A stretch of 64,000 bases of DNA from Nostoc sp. 'Peltigera membranacea cyanobiont' 210A. GTDB taxonomy: Bacteria > Cyanobacteriota > Cyanobacteriia > Cyanobacteriales > Nostocaceae. Under the pieces are notes generated by a model. It did no database searches. It was not told the origin of the DNA and saw only the letters and a list, made by a program, of their open reading frames with translations. Location of the stretch: contig NZ_NOLJ01000003.1 of the NCBI RefSeq assembly GCF_002246015.1, positions 384,482 through 448,481 of the forward strand. Direction: 5' to 3'. This document shows, piece after piece, positions 54,931 to 64,000 of this stretch; positions within the stretch are counted from its first letter, which is position 1; each line of letters starts with the position of its first letter. Both the position numbers and the translations under genes were made by a program.

Positions 54931-55120
54931 AAATCAGTATTATCCCCGTAGTCACAATGGGGTTATTTAATGAAGAGTGTCTTCATATAGTTCTTACTTG
55001 TTTAAAAAATATATTTTACTTAAGTGTAAATACAGAAGTTCAAAGATATTACCATCAATAAAATCAGTATTATTCCTGTGGTCAGATTGGGGTTACTCAA
55101 TGGAAAGTGGCTTCATCTAG
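54931..55120. repeat. Two 60-bp direct repeats spaced 130 bp apart
   Basis: Copy 1 (54931-54990) and copy 2 (55061-55120) both begin AAATCAGTATTAT and share GGGGTTA and CTTCAT; I count about 82% identity. Copy 1 has CCCC/GGGG and a perfect TGAAGA-GTG-TCTTCA hairpin, which is weakened in copy 2. Confidence 0.7.
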
Positions 55121-55383
55121 TCTTGACATTTTTATGTCTTATTTCTCGAAAGATGTTGATAAATTTCAGTAACACTAAGTAGATTAATCACAATTTACGA
55201 ATTTACTAAGATTTGCTCATCTGAAAATAACGCTACTCTCGTTGAGTTTCACCACAAACCTAGATGTAAACAGATGTACTTTAAAATACAAAAGTTTAAT
55301 GCTTTTTACTTGATTTTAATTGTGGAATAACTTTACACGAATTTAGCTTACACGTATCGAATTTTAGCTGAAGTAAAAGCAAA

Positions 55384-56451
55384 ATGAGCACAACTCCTAT
55401 AGGTAGCTACAGGTTGTTCCAGAAACTACATCCGCTATCTCTGTTGGCACAATTAACAAGTCGGCGTGCTACGGGTTGCTTAAGCGTATTTACCGGGATA
55501 GTTTCTTGGTCAATCTATCTAGAGGACGGTAAACTTACTTATGCCTCCTATTCAGATAAACTATTTGAGCGCCTTGACAGTCACTTACGGCGCTTGAGTC
55601 AGCAAATTCCTGCTCTCAACAGTGCCACTCGCGTACAGATGCGGCTGATGTTTGAGACGAAGAATGAACATCAATCAATACCAAATGCGGATTACCAAGC
55701 TATTTGTTGGTTAGTCAATCAGGACTATATTACCTCTGTGCAAGCAGGAAGCCTGATAGACGAATTGGCAAAAGAAGTAATGGAATCATTTCTGTGTTTA
55801 AAAGAAGGTAGTTATGAATTCAGTCCAGAAAGCTCTTTGGACGGACAACCAAAGTTCTGTCACCTGGATTTACGGTTGCTTGTTGAACACTGTCAAAAGC
55901 AATTACGAAATCGGCAAAATATTCAGTCATCAATTCCGGCTGGTGCGAATTCCCAAGTTTTTTCTACAACACAATCGTCTCAAGTTCAGCCACAACTGCA
56001 AATAAAGCTTGGGCAAAAACTGCCAATACCAATCAATTTTGATATTCCTGAGAATAATAAAACTACTCAGCCACCTGTTGGCAAAAAACTATATACAATT
56101 GCCTGCATTGATGATAGCCAAACAGTTTTGAATTCCATTAAGCACTTTTTGGATGAAAACACATTTTCAGTTGTAACGATCAACGATCCAGTAAAAGCTT
56201 TAATGCAAATTCTACGGAGTAAGCCCGATCTGATTTTGCTAGATGTTGAAATGCCAAGTTTAGATGGCTATGAGCTATGTTCTTTATTACGTAAACACTC
56301 AGCTTTTAAAAATACACCGATCGTTATGGTGACTGGTAGAACAGGATTTATCGACAGAGCAAAGGCTAAAATGGTCAGATCGTCAGGATATTTGACCAAG
56401 CCTTTTACACAATCAGAATTGCTAAAAATGGTTTTTAAGCATCTTGGTTGA
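55384..56451 (+). CDS. PatA/PilG-type response regulator (PATAN + REC), HmpA-like
   Basis: Protein of 355 residues. An N-terminal PATAN/DUF4388 domain (~15-190; LLAQLTSRRATGCLSVFTGI, VSWSIYLEDGKLTYASYSD) is followed by a Gln/Ser-rich linker and a C-terminal receiver domain (~230-352). The receiver has DD near IACIDDSQ, phospho-acceptor Asp in LILLDVEMPSLDGYEL, Thr in VMVTGRTG and Lys in LTKPF, so it is complete. It heads an operon of CheY, CheW, MCP and CheA homologues, in the order of the type IV pilus motility systems pilG-H-I-J-L of Synechocystis and hmp of Nostoc. Likely acts in hormogonium gliding or phototaxis. Confidence 0.88.
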   Translation: MSTTPIGSYRLFQKLHPLSLLAQLTSRRATGCLSVFTGIVSWSIYLEDGKLTYASYSDKLFERLDSHLRRLSQQIPALNSATRVQMRLMFETKNEHQSIPNADYQAICWLVNQDYITSVQAGSLIDELAKEVMESFLCLKEGSYEFSPESSLDGQPKFCHLDLRLLVEHCQKQLRNRQNIQSSIPAGANSQVFSTTQSSQVQPQLQIKLGQKLPIPINFDIPENNKTTQPPVGKKLYTIACIDDSQTVLNSIKHFLDENTFSVVTINDPVKALMQILRSKPDLILLDVEMPSLDGYELCSLLRKHSAFKNTPIVMVTGRTGFIDRAKAKMVRSSGYLTKPFTQSELLKMVFKHLG

Positions 56452-56513
56452 TTGGAATAAGGCAAATAAAAATAATAAAATATGTTTAATTTATTTTTTT
56501 AGGAGATTTGATA

Positions 56514-56891
56514 GTGAGCCTGACTTTGCTTGGCACAATTTTGATTGTAGAAGATTCTCCCAGTGAATTGGAATTAATGAGCCATTATCTCAAAGAGAGT
56601 GGTTACAACGTAATTAAAGCAAGTGGTGCAAAAGAGGGTTTAGAAAAAGCTGTGTTAGAAAAACCAGATGCGATCGTTACTGATGTAGTAATGCCAGAAA
56701 TGAGCGGATTTGAATTGTGTCGTTCTTTGAGAAGAAATCCGATTACTGCAAAGGTGCCGATTGTGGTTTGTAGTTCTAAAAATCAAGAAATTGACCGTTT
56801 GTGGGCAATGAGACAAGGTGCAGATGCCTATATAACTAAACCTTACACCCGCGAACATCTCCTACGTACTATTAAATCAGTGGTAATTTGA
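56514..56891 (+). CDS. CheY-like response regulator (PilH/HmpB-type)
   Basis: Single receiver domain of 125 residues. Features are ILIVEDSPSELELM with the acidic pair, the phospho-acceptor Asp in AIVTDVVMPEMSGFEL, Ser in IVVCSSKNQ and Lys in YITKPYTREHLL. I start at GTG 56514 because AGGAG at 56501-56505 is eight bases upstream; the frame also opens at TTG 56508, which would be too close. It is 62 bases after the PatA-like gene and four bases before the CheW gene. It should carry the phosphoryl signal from the CheA at the end of the operon to the pilus machinery. Confidence 0.92.
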   Translation: MSLTLLGTILIVEDSPSELELMSHYLKESGYNVIKASGAKEGLEKAVLEKPDAIVTDVVMPEMSGFELCRSLRRNPITAKVPIVVCSSKNQEIDRLWAMRQGADAYITKPYTREHLLRTIKSVVI

Positions 56892-56895
56892 ATCA

Positions 56896-57393
56896 ATGAC
56901 TAGTACAAACATTACTCTTTCTTCAAAACCAATCCCGAATAATTTAGCAGATAGTTATCTGAAGTTTCAGCTAAATCAACAAACTACTGCTGTTTTATCA
57001 ATGAAGCATACGCAAGAAGCAATTCTTGTGCCTGTTGAATCTATTACGTCAATACCGAATATGCCATCCTGCATATTAGGATTAATGAATTGGCGGAGTC
57101 GAATAATTTGGGTAATTGATTTACCAAGAATGCTCAATTTAGAATCCCTAGATTATCGACTGCGACAATACAATGTGATCGTTATCCAAGTGGAATCATT
57201 GGTGTTGGGATTAGTTGTACAAGAAATAAAAGGTACAACCAAGTTCTTAGTTGATGATATTCATTCTCCTATAGGACAAGTGACATCCAGCTTAGTTCCT
57301 TATTTATGTGGGTGCGTTGTGCAACAGGAAGAAATATTACTGGTATTAGATGCACAGGCGATTGTGCAATCTTCTATTCTCCGCAGTGATTAG
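56896..57393 (+). CDS. CheW-like coupling protein (PilI/HmpC-type)
   Basis: Protein of 165 residues with a single CheW domain. Features are QEAILVPVESITSIPNMPSC, ILGLMNWRSRIIWVIDLPRM, and VIVIQVESLVLGLVVQEIKG. The usual CheW order of strands is complete. It should dock the MCP to the CheA kinase encoded downstream. It starts four bases after the CheY stop codon, so the two genes are tightly coupled. Confidence 0.92.
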   Translation: MTSTNITLSSKPIPNNLADSYLKFQLNQQTTAVLSMKHTQEAILVPVESITSIPNMPSCILGLMNWRSRIIWVIDLPRMLNLESLDYRLRQYNVIVIQVESLVLGLVVQEIKGTTKFLVDDIHSPIGQVTSSLVPYLCGCVVQQEEILLVLDAQAIVQSSILRSD

Positions 57394-57454
57394 GGTTTAC
57401 TACTAAAAACAGCTTTTTAGTGTTCTTATTCACATACTTAGGAGAACTACTTTT

Positions 57455-60265
57455 ATGTTTAATAAAACCAACACAAATCAAGGTAATAGCGCTCAAAATC
57501 GAGCATCACTGATTTCATCTCAAAAAGCTATGGGAACTGTAGTAAAGCTACCAACTAAGCTGACTACTGAAAGTGCTAATAGTTCTTCTTGGAATCAGGG
57601 GATTGCCTATTTTACAAGGCTGGGATTAGTTAAGAAAGCGACTATTTTAGCGATCGCAATCGGTACAATACCAGTTTTGGGCATCGGTGCGATCGCTTTT
57701 GGTTTTGCCAACAAATCTATTACTAAGCAAATTACCCAATCTCAACAAGCCGAAGCCACTGGCTTAAGTGATAAAGTTAACCGCTTTATGCTGGGACGCT
57801 ACGGAGATATTCAGGTAATATCAAACTTGCTATTTTTGACAAATTCTCAAGCTAGTATTAGTACTCAGGAAAAGCAAGCAGTTTTAGATCGGGTTGTTGA
57901 AGCCTACAAAGCTTATGACAGCATTGCTGTTTTCGATCGCCAAGGTAACTTGATTGTGCAGTCTACAGGCGAACCCCTGGAAAATCAAAAAGACCGTACC
58001 TATTTTCAAGACGCTTTACAAAAAGAGACTCCTGTCATCAGCAAACCGGAAGCAGCAAAAAATACTGGTGTCGTGAGTATTTATCTAGCTGCACCTGTGA
58101 AAGAGACAAGAACGGGTCAAACCATTGGCGTGGTACAAGCACGTATGCCCGTAAAATCTTTAGAAGAAGTAATCAAAAATTACGTAGCCAACGGACAACA
58201 ATACTATTTGCTTGATGCTTCAGGAACGGTTTTCTTGAGTCCTCAAAAGGAATTACTGGGGAAAGAGGCCAAGGGAGAGTATTCTAATTTACCTAAACTG
58301 CTAGCAGCTAGAAAGGTAGATAGTTTTATAGAAGTTCCCAAAACTGACAAAAAACAAGAACTAGTTAGCTATGTACCAGCTAGTACGATAGATGGTTTAC
58401 CTGATTTAAACTGGCAGGTACTTTTAGCTACAGACACGGCAACTGTATTTGAGCCGCAAAGACAATTGTTGTGGATTATAGCCATCGGTACAGCAGTGAC
58501 AGCATTGATTGTGGGTGCGATCGCATCTTGGTTAGCTAAACTGACTACACTGCCAATTCTCAATGCAACTGCGGCATTAGCAAAGTTAAGTCAAGGTAAA
58601 TTTAATACCCGTCTGGAAATTGAAAGAGAAGACGAATTAGGGGTATTGAGTGCAAATATCAACCTGATGGCTGAACAATTGCAGGTCTTAGTTAAAGAAC
58701 AGCAACAGGAAGTAGACGTTGAAGGGGCAAAATTACTAGCAGATATTACCCTACGGATTCGGAAAATTCTCAAAACTGAAGATATCTATCACGCCGCAGT
58801 TAAAGAAGTTCAGCGAATCCTCAAAACAGACCGGGTAATCATTTATAGTCTGAATCCAGGTACTTCGGCTGGCGTTGTCGTTGCGGAATCGGTAACTGGT
58901 AATTGGCCGGAAATGCTAGGAGTGCAAATTGATGACCCCTATTTTCGGGAACATTATCTAGAAACTGATCGTGATGGAGAGGTGCAAGCGGTTGCAAATA
59001 TTCATCAAGACCAAAGCTTGAAAAATGCCGACGGTTACATCCAACTGTTGGAAAAATTTGCTGTCAAAGGTCATTTAATTGTACCGATTCTTGCCCAAGA
59101 AAAACTTTTAGGCTTATTAATTGCTCATCATTGCGAAACTCCTCGTGTTTGGCAACAGCCGGAAATTGACTTGTTTCAACAGATAGCAACTCAAGTCGGC
59201 TATGCCTTAGAACAAGCCAAGTTATTAGAAGAGATAGAAAAAGTCAGAAATGTAACTGTAAGTGGGTCAGACGAAACACTGCAACAACAACTTTTACAAC
59301 TACTCAATGACGTAGAAGGTGCAGCTAGAGGTGACTTGACAGTGCGTGCAGATGTAACGGCTGGGGAAATCGGTACTGTTGCCGACTTCTTCAACTCCAT
59401 TGTGGAAAGCCTCCGGGATATTGTTACCCAAGTTAAACAAGCTGCCATCCATGTAAATAGTGCCATTGGCTCTAACGAAGGAGCCATCCGCCACCTAGCA
59501 GAAGAAGCACTTACCCAAGCTGCCGAAATCAACCGCACCCTTGATGCTGTTGACCAAATGACCCAATCCATGAAAGCTGTAGCCGAAAGTGCCGAAAAAG
59601 CTGCCTTCATTGCTAACCATGCTGCTCACACTGCTACTAAGAGTGGACACGCGATGGATTTAACAGTACAAAACATCCTCTCTTTACGGGAAACCGTGGG
59701 TGAAACTGCTAAGAAAGTGAAACGTTTGGGAGAGTCTTCGCAACAAATTTCTCGCGTGGTTTCCTTGATTAACCAAATTGCGATTCAAACTAACCTGCTT
59801 GCCATTAACGCCGGCATCGAAGCAGCGCGTGCGGGTGAAGAAGGTCAAGGTTTTGCCGTAGTGGCTGAAGAAGTCGGCGAACTAGCAGTCAGGAGTGCCG
59901 CAGCAACCCAAGAAATTGAACAAATTGTTGAGAATATCCAACGAGAAACCAGTGAAGTAGTGCAAGCAATGGAAATAGGCACTACCCAAGTGGTAGAAGG
60001 TACTCGAATTGTGGAGGAAGCTAAACAAAGTCTGAGTGAAATTTTGGATGTATCTTCTCAAATTGACTTCTTAGTGCAGTCGATTTCCACTGCAACTGCA
60101 TCTCAGGTTGAAACATCACAAAGTGTTAGCCAATTGATGAAAGATATCGCTGCTATATCACAACGTACTAGCGATTCTTCTCGCCAAGTTTCTGAATCTC
60201 TGCAACAAACTGTGGATATTTCCCAGCAGTTGCAAGAAACTGTCGAGGCTTTCAAAGTTAGTTAA
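57455..60265 (+). CDS. Methyl-accepting chemotaxis protein with dCache-like, HAMP and GAF domains (PilJ/HmpD-type)
   Basis: Protein of 936 residues. TM1 near 63-88, an extracytoplasmic Cache-like sensor (~90-335; [20 protein letters not shown]), TM2 near 343-366, HAMP (~367-420), a GAF domain (~440-605), and an MCP signalling domain (~690-935) with the conserved tip [20 protein letters not shown]. The GAF resembles cyanobacteriochrome GAFs (ending [20 protein letters not shown]), but the positions expected for bilin Cys read DGYIQLL and DPYF, so no chromophore attachment is expected. AGGAG ten bases before the ATG. It is 61 bases after cheW. It likely senses a signal for pilus-driven motility. 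Confidence 0.92.
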   Translation: MFNKTNTNQGNSAQNRASLISSQKAMGTVVKLPTKLTTESANSSSWNQGIAYFTRLGLVKKATILAIAIGTIPVLGIGAIAFGFANKSITKQITQSQQAEATGLSDKVNRFMLGRYGDIQVISNLLFLTNSQASISTQEKQAVLDRVVEAYKAYDSIAVFDRQGNLIVQSTGEPLENQKDRTYFQDALQKETPVISKPEAAKNTGVVSIYLAAPVKETRTGQTIGVVQARMPVKSLEEVIKNYVANGQQYYLLDASGTVFLSPQKELLGKEAKGEYSNLPKLLAARKVDSFIEVPKTDKKQELVSYVPASTIDGLPDLNWQVLLATDTATVFEPQRQLLWIIAIGTAVTALIVGAIASWLAKLTTLPILNATAALAKLSQGKFNTRLEIEREDELGVLSANINLMAEQLQVLVKEQQQEVDVEGAKLLADITLRIRKILKTEDIYHAAVKEVQRILKTDRVIIYSLNPGTSAGVVVAESVTGNWPEMLGVQIDDPYFREHYLETDRDGEVQAVANIHQDQSLKNADGYIQLLEKFAVKGHLIVPILAQEKLLGLLIAHHCETPRVWQQPEIDLFQQIATQVGYALEQAKLLEEIEKVRNVTVSGSDETLQQQLLQLLNDVEGAARGDLTVRADVTAGEIGTVADFFNSIVESLRDIVTQVKQAAIHVNSAIGSNEGAIRHLAEEALTQAAEINRTLDAVDQMTQSMKAVAESAEKAAFIANHAAHTATKSGHAMDLTVQNILSLRETVGETAKKVKRLGESSQQISRVVSLINQIAIQTNLLAINAGIEAARAGEEGQGFAVVAEEVGELAVRSAAATQEIEQIVENIQRETSEVVQAMEIGTTQVVEGTRIVEEAKQSLSEILDVSSQIDFLVQSISTATASQVETSQSVSQLMKDIAAISQRTSDSSRQVSESLQQTVDISQQLQETVEAFKVS

Positions 60266-60327
60266 GTTTGTCATTTGTCATTTGTCCTTTGTCCTTTGCT
60301 AGTGATGAATGACGAATGACCATGCAA

Positions 60328-60390
60328 ATTTTAGATTTTAGATTTTGGATTGAAATAAAAATCTAAAATCCGCAATCTAAAATCCAAAAT
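60328..60390. repeat. Inverted repeat of ATTTTAGATTTT units in the MCP-CheA spacer
   Basis: ATTTTAGATTTTAGATTTTG at the left is complementary to AATCTAAAATCC and AATCTAAAATCCAAAAT at the right. It is flanked by GTCATTTGTC-type heptamers (60270-60300) and their complement (60396-60417), so about 150 bases can fold as a long hairpin. Confidence 0.75.
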
Positions 60391-60419
60391 TGATTGACCA
60401 ATGACTAAGGACAAAAACC

Positions 60420-63400
60420 ATGCTACAAGACAAAGAATTAGAAATCCAGATGCAGTTTCTGGAAGAAGCAACGGATTACTTAAATACCTTAGAAGGGGTA
60501 TTGCTGGAAATCGATACTAGTAACCGCATCGATTTAGATAAAATCAATGCTGCACTCCGGGCCACTCATTCTATTAAAGGTGGCGCGGGGATGATGGGAT
60601 TTAAATCGCTCAGTGATTTATCTCACCGTCTGGAAGATTCCTTTAAAGTTTTAAAAACTAAAAAAAATTCTTTAGAAATTGATACTCAGTTGCAAAGTTT
60701 ATTGCTATCTGGAGTTGACTGGCTGCGTCAAATTGTCGAATTGCTTGCAGAAGGGAATGTTGTCGAAGATCAGTGGTTAGCAACTTTTTGTTATCCCATC
60801 TTCGATGAGTTGCACGATCGCTTGGGCGACCCCACCCCAGAAGATGCCTCAACTATGCTATCCCCAGAGGATGGGCAAGACGTTGTTCCTTTGCTATTTG
60901 CCACAGAAGTAGAAGAGTGTTTGCAGCGTCTAGAATCTATATTGGCAGATAGCCAACAAGCCGGATTGCATGAAGAAATTACGATTCTGGCAGCTGAATT
61001 AGGTGGTTTGGGAGAAATGCTCCAGTTGCCAGCTTTTAGCAAGCTTTGTGAGTCGGTAACGCAGCACTTGGAAACTGTTAGTAGCGAACGCATTCCCGAA
61101 ATTGCCCAGTTAGCATTGCAAGCATGGCGGCGATCGCAAGCTTTGGTGCTGACGAATCAGCTAGATAGCTTGCCTACAGAAATTGACTTGGGTAGTTCTA
61201 CACAATCCCAGCCACTATTAGCAGCAGAAGTAATACCACAGCTTCTCCCCACAGATGTCCTTGACACAGAAGTAGTGTCAACAGCTGTTTGGCAAGCAGA
61301 GATAACTCCAGAAACTTGGGTTAAAGATGAAGCAATCGCAGCCAATTTTACATTTGTAGATGCAGAATTTGCCGACGATGTAAATGCTGTCAATGTAACT
61401 GAACACAATACAATATTTGCTAAAGAAGAGAATCCTCCCGATGCCAAATTTAGCGAAGGCAAAGGAGAGCCAGTTGCCGTTGGTAAAGAACGAGAAATTC
61501 ATGAAAATAGCGTCCGAGTCCCTAGCAAGCAGCTAGAGCAAATTAATGACTTATTTGGCGAACTGATTGTTCAGCGAAATGGCTTAAACTCGCAATTAGA
61601 AAGATTACGCAAACTAGTTCGCAACCTCAACCATAGAGTCCAAATTCTCGACCGCGAAAACCAGGAATTACGTATAGTTTCTGACAAAATTTCCACTCAA
61701 GCTACCATGTCGAATGGGGCGCATCTGCAAGCTGAAAATGGTCATCAAGTAGAAGGTACAAACACACAATTTGATGCCTTAGAAATGGATCGCTATAACG
61801 AATTAAACCTGCGATCGCAGGAAGTTATGGAAACCATTGTTCAGGTACAGGAAGTTACGACAGATGTGCAACTCAGTGTAGATGATACAGACCATATTGC
61901 TCGTAAACTAAACAAAACATCAAAACAGTTACAGACAAAGTTAAATCACATCCGAATGCGGCCGCTGTCCGATTTAATCGAACGTTTTCCCAGAGCTTTA
62001 CGCGATTTGAATGTCGAGTATGGCAAAAATGTTCAGTTAAAAATTGAAGGTGGCAACACTTTAATTGAACGCAGCATTTTAGAAGCTTTAAATGAACCTT
62101 TAATGCACCTATTAAGGAACGCTTTCGATCATGGTATCGAAGACTCTGCCACGCGTCGCCTTTTGGGTAAACCAGAACAAGGATTAATTGAAATTACAGC
62201 TACTCACCGCAGTAATCGCACTCTCATTACTATCCGTGATGATGGTTGGGGCATTTCTCTGGAGAAAATTCGCACCCGCGCCTTAGCTATGGGATTAGAT
62301 GCTTCTCTACTTGCTAATGCTAGCGATGAAGAACTGTTATCACTAATTTTTGAGCCAGGTTTTACTACCTCCGAACAAGTTACAGCATTATCTGGCCGTG
62401 GTGTTGGTATGGATGTGGTTCGCAACAACCTCAAACTAATTCGAGGAGATGTGAAAGTTGATACAGAACCAGGAGTTGGTACTACCTTCACTTTATCATT
62501 ACCCTTTACACTTTCCGTTGCGCGAGTTCTGCTGGTAGAAATCAATAAAATTCTATTAGCATTTCCCACAGATGTCATTTCAGAAATATCTTTACTCCAA
62601 GACGATCGAGTTTTTGAAATGGCTGGTAGCGAAGTTTTAAATTGGCAAGGAACCATGCTGCCACTGATTCGCTTAACTCGTTATTTAGAGTTTAATTGCC
62701 TACGCTACGATAGCGCAGAGTTAGAAATTCCGGCAGCCATTAGTACTAACAGCGTGTTAGTAGTCAAAGGCAATAATCAGCCAGTCGCAATCCAAATAGA
62801 TCGTTGCTGGGGCGAACAAGAAGTTGCGATTCGCCAAGTCGAGGGAAATATACCTTTACCTGAAGGCTTCAGCAACTGCACAATTCTCGGTGATGGTCGA
62901 GTTGTGCCACTAGTTAATGTTAATGAGTTGCTGTATTGGATTGCTACAAATAAAAAGACACCGAGAGGAACTCAATTACCATCAGCAAGGTTAAAAACAC
63001 CGTTCCTGATATTTGATGAAGAGAAAATATCAGCAGCATCTATTAAGCAAAAAGGTACAATTTTAATCGTCGATGATTCGATTAATGTACGCCGCTTTTT
63101 AGCCCTGACCCTTGAAAAAGGAGGGTATCAAGTAGAGCAAGCTAAAGATGGTCAAGATGCCTTAGAAAAACTCCATAGTGGATTGAAGGTTGAGGCAGTA
63201 ATTTGTGATATTGAAATGCCTCGCCTTGATGGTTATGGGTTTTTAGGTAAGGTAAATTCAGACGTTGATACAAAAAATATTCCAGTTGCGATGCTGACTT
63301 CTCGTAGTAGCAATAAGCATCGGCAACTAGCTATGCAATTGGGAGCGCGGGCTTATTTTTCTAAACCTTATAATGAGCAAGAGTTATTGCAAACCCTGGA

Positions 63401-63443
63401 GGAAATAATTCATCCTGTCGCAGAAAAGGCAGAGTCTAATTAA
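60420..63443 (+). CDS. CheA-type hybrid histidine kinase (PilL/HmpE-type)
   Basis: Protein of 1007 residues. The N-terminal Hpt domain has the phospho-acceptor His50 (ATHSIKGGAGMMGF). A second helical segment near 165-245 looks like a degenerate Hpt. A long acidic linker (~250-360) precedes the dimerisation coiled coil (NDLFGELIVQRNGLNSQLER), the HATPase with HLLRNAFDHGIED (N-box), DDGWGIS (G1) and SGRGVGMDVV (G2), and a CheW-like domain (~700-840). The C-terminal receiver (~880-1000) has IVDDS, CDIEMPRLDG and SKPYNEQ. All catalytic residues are seen. It is the kinase of the operon, separated from the MCP by 154 bases of repeat DNA. Confidence 0.94.
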   Translation: MLQDKELEIQMQFLEEATDYLNTLEGVLLEIDTSNRIDLDKINAALRATHSIKGGAGMMGFKSLSDLSHRLEDSFKVLKTKKNSLEIDTQLQSLLLSGVDWLRQIVELLAEGNVVEDQWLATFCYPIFDELHDRLGDPTPEDASTMLSPEDGQDVVPLLFATEVEECLQRLESILADSQQAGLHEEITILAAELGGLGEMLQLPAFSKLCESVTQHLETVSSERIPEIAQLALQAWRRSQALVLTNQLDSLPTEIDLGSSTQSQPLLAAEVIPQLLPTDVLDTEVVSTAVWQAEITPETWVKDEAIAANFTFVDAEFADDVNAVNVTEHNTIFAKEENPPDAKFSEGKGEPVAVGKEREIHENSVRVPSKQLEQINDLFGELIVQRNGLNSQLERLRKLVRNLNHRVQILDRENQELRIVSDKISTQATMSNGAHLQAENGHQVEGTNTQFDALEMDRYNELNLRSQEVMETIVQVQEVTTDVQLSVDDTDHIARKLNKTSKQLQTKLNHIRMRPLSDLIERFPRALRDLNVEYGKNVQLKIEGGNTLIERSILEALNEPLMHLLRNAFDHGIEDSATRRLLGKPEQGLIEITATHRSNRTLITIRDDGWGISLEKIRTRALAMGLDASLLANASDEELLSLIFEPGFTTSEQVTALSGRGVGMDVVRNNLKLIRGDVKVDTEPGVGTTFTLSLPFTLSVARVLLVEINKILLAFPTDVISEISLLQDDRVFEMAGSEVLNWQGTMLPLIRLTRYLEFNCLRYDSAELEIPAAISTNSVLVVKGNNQPVAIQIDRCWGEQEVAIRQVEGNIPLPEGFSNCTILGDGRVVPLVNVNELLYWIATNKKTPRGTQLPSARLKTPFLIFDEEKISAASIKQKGTILIVDDSINVRRFLALTLEKGGYQVEQAKDGQDALEKLHSGLKVEAVICDIEMPRLDGYGFLGKVNSDVDTKNIPVAMLTSRSSNKHRQLAMQLGARAYFSKPYNEQELLQTLEEIIHPVAEKAESN

Positions 63444-63461
63444 CTTATTTGTGGTGAATTT

Positions 63462-63899
63462 ATGGTAACTGTAACATTGACGGCTGTTGCTACTGCGATC
63501 GCAACTACGCTTTGGACTAAAGCACAAGAGAAAATCGGCGAAAACCTTGGTGATGCTACATGGACGCTAGGTGGTAAGTTAATCGGATTACTCCACCAGA
63601 AGAATAAATCGCCATTACTCACCAATGCTGTAGAGGGAAGTGAACCGCAGCGTTTAGATTATGGTCAAGCAGTGCTGGAACTCAAAGCAGCAGCAGACGC
63701 AGACCCAGAAATTGCTCAAGCTGTTGTAGAAGTAGAAACAGCAGTCAACAACGACCAGTCTGAGACTGCTAAGGAAATTAAAAAATTAGTAGAACAAATC
63801 AACTCGCACCCCTCAGTTGTCAACAATGCAAAGTTAGCAAATGAGATTAAGAATCTCTTCCAAGGCAATCAATTTAATGCTCCAGTCACGTTTAGCTGA
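63462..63899 (+). CDS. Hypothetical protein, possible N-terminal module of a larger protein
   Basis: Protein of 145 residues, not recognised with confidence. A hydrophobic N-terminal helix (VTLTAVATAIATTLW) is followed by an amphipathic helical region (GENLGDATWTLGGKLIGLLH; LELKAAADADPEIAQAVVEV) and ends GNQFNAPVTFS. This layout is like small effector-associated or NTPase-linked modules in Nostoc, where such a piece is the start of a longer protein. The frame after the stop continues in phase as a protein-like sequence (KLTPDEWREICREMLAGRRK), with no start codon before the ATG inside it, so the TGA at 63897-63899 may have split a longer gene. The window ends too soon to decide. Confidence 0.6.
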   Translation: MVTVTLTAVATAIATTLWTKAQEKIGENLGDATWTLGGKLIGLLHQKNKSPLLTNAVEGSEPQRLDYGQAVLELKAAADADPEIAQAVVEVETAVNNDQSETAKEIKKLVEQINSHPSVVNNAKLANEIKNLFQGNQFNAPVTFS

Positions 63900-64000
63900 C
63901 TACAGTCGTCTCCACGGGAGGATGGGACAAAGTTAACTCCCGATGAATGGCGTGAAATCTGCCGTGAAATGCTGGCAGGACGGCGAAAGCTGACTACAAA
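63900..64000 (+). other. Possible 5' part of a coding region running off the window
   Basis: In the frame of the preceding gene, after its TGA, the sequence reads GTKLTPDEWREICREMLAGR then RKLTT and stays open to the edge. It has protein-like character, but its only in-frame ATG lies late, so the true start or a split gene cannot be settled here. Confidence 0.4.

Larger units (their letters stand above)
54737..55383. other. Intergenic region with a diverged tandem duplication
   Basis: Spacer of 647 bases between the CHAT operon and the chemotaxis-like operon. It has a palindromic repeat at 54798-54830 and two copies of a 60-bp element at 54931 and 55061. The promoter of the operon starting at 55384 should lie after about 55200. 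Confidence 0.55.

Noticed and set aside
54931..55120. Two 60-bp repeats considered as a CRISPR remnant
   Set aside because: Only two copies, too long and too diverged for CRISPR repeats, with a 70-base gap and no cas genes.

Overview
The window looks like chromosome from a filamentous, heterocyst-type cyanobacterium of the Nostoc/Anabaena group. Support comes from frequent HIP1 octamers (GCGATCGC), an NDH-1 ndhA-ndhI-ndhG-ndhE operon beside a citrate synthase gene, CAAD, SLH and KirBac proteins, AvaK-type DUF2382 proteins, XisH/XisI pairs, and a PatA/CheY/CheW/MCP/CheA operon of the hormogonium-motility type. Base composition is AT-rich, and intergenic DNA is dense in the short palindromic and heptameric repeats typical of Nostoc. 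No species is assigned.

Layout. 0.1-9.5 kb: a membrane histidine kinase, a CAAD thylakoid protein, an SLH protein, a Uma2-type nuclease with a coiled-coil repeat tail, and two paralogous histidine kinases that converge; the second lies in an operon with a FIST sensor and the first looks catalytically degenerate. 10-14.3 kb: a GH57 glycoside hydrolase, a secreted ScyD/ScyE-type beta-propeller and a short-chain dehydrogenase. 15.5-21 kb: a small export locus with a C39-peptidase ABC transporter, a 62-residue double-glycine-leader peptide and a HlyD-type adaptor. 21-29 kb: a secreted alpha/beta hydrolase, a KirBac-like channel, three PRC-barrel/DUF2382 proteins and a DUF1995 protein. 29-35 kb: xisHI, a very large zinc metalloprotease and a pentapeptide-repeat protein. 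35.4-41.3 kb: nadK, ndhE, ndhG, ndhI, ndhA and gltA, all on the minus strand, then sixA. 41.4-43.5 kb: an eroding toxin-antitoxin island with a frameshifted VapC, a PIN remnant and a DUF3368/UPF0175 pair. 43.6-48 kb: a DHH phosphoesterase, an HNH nuclease, alanine racemase and tRNA-Leu(UAG). 48.2-48.9 kb: a second xisHI pair whose xisH carries one in-frame stop. 49.2-54.7 kb: a TPR-CHAT protease, a small protein and a two-TM membrane protein, a candidate conflict or cell-death operon. 55.4-63.4 kb: a complete chemotaxis-like operon. A small protein and what may be the start of a further coding region lie at the right edge.

The most interesting systems are (1) the TPR-CHAT / small protein / membrane protein operon, possibly a protease-triggered membrane effector system; (2) the C39 transporter / cysteine-free GG-leader peptide / HlyD locus, with a perfect 15-bp hairpin between peptide and transporter genes; and (3) several genes caught in decay: xisH with the codon expected for the ExK glutamate turned into a stop, VapC with a single-base frameshift, and a kinase missing its N-box asparagine. 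Mobile palindromes appear to have reshaped the C-termini of at least three proteins. All functions are read from sequence motifs without database searches.
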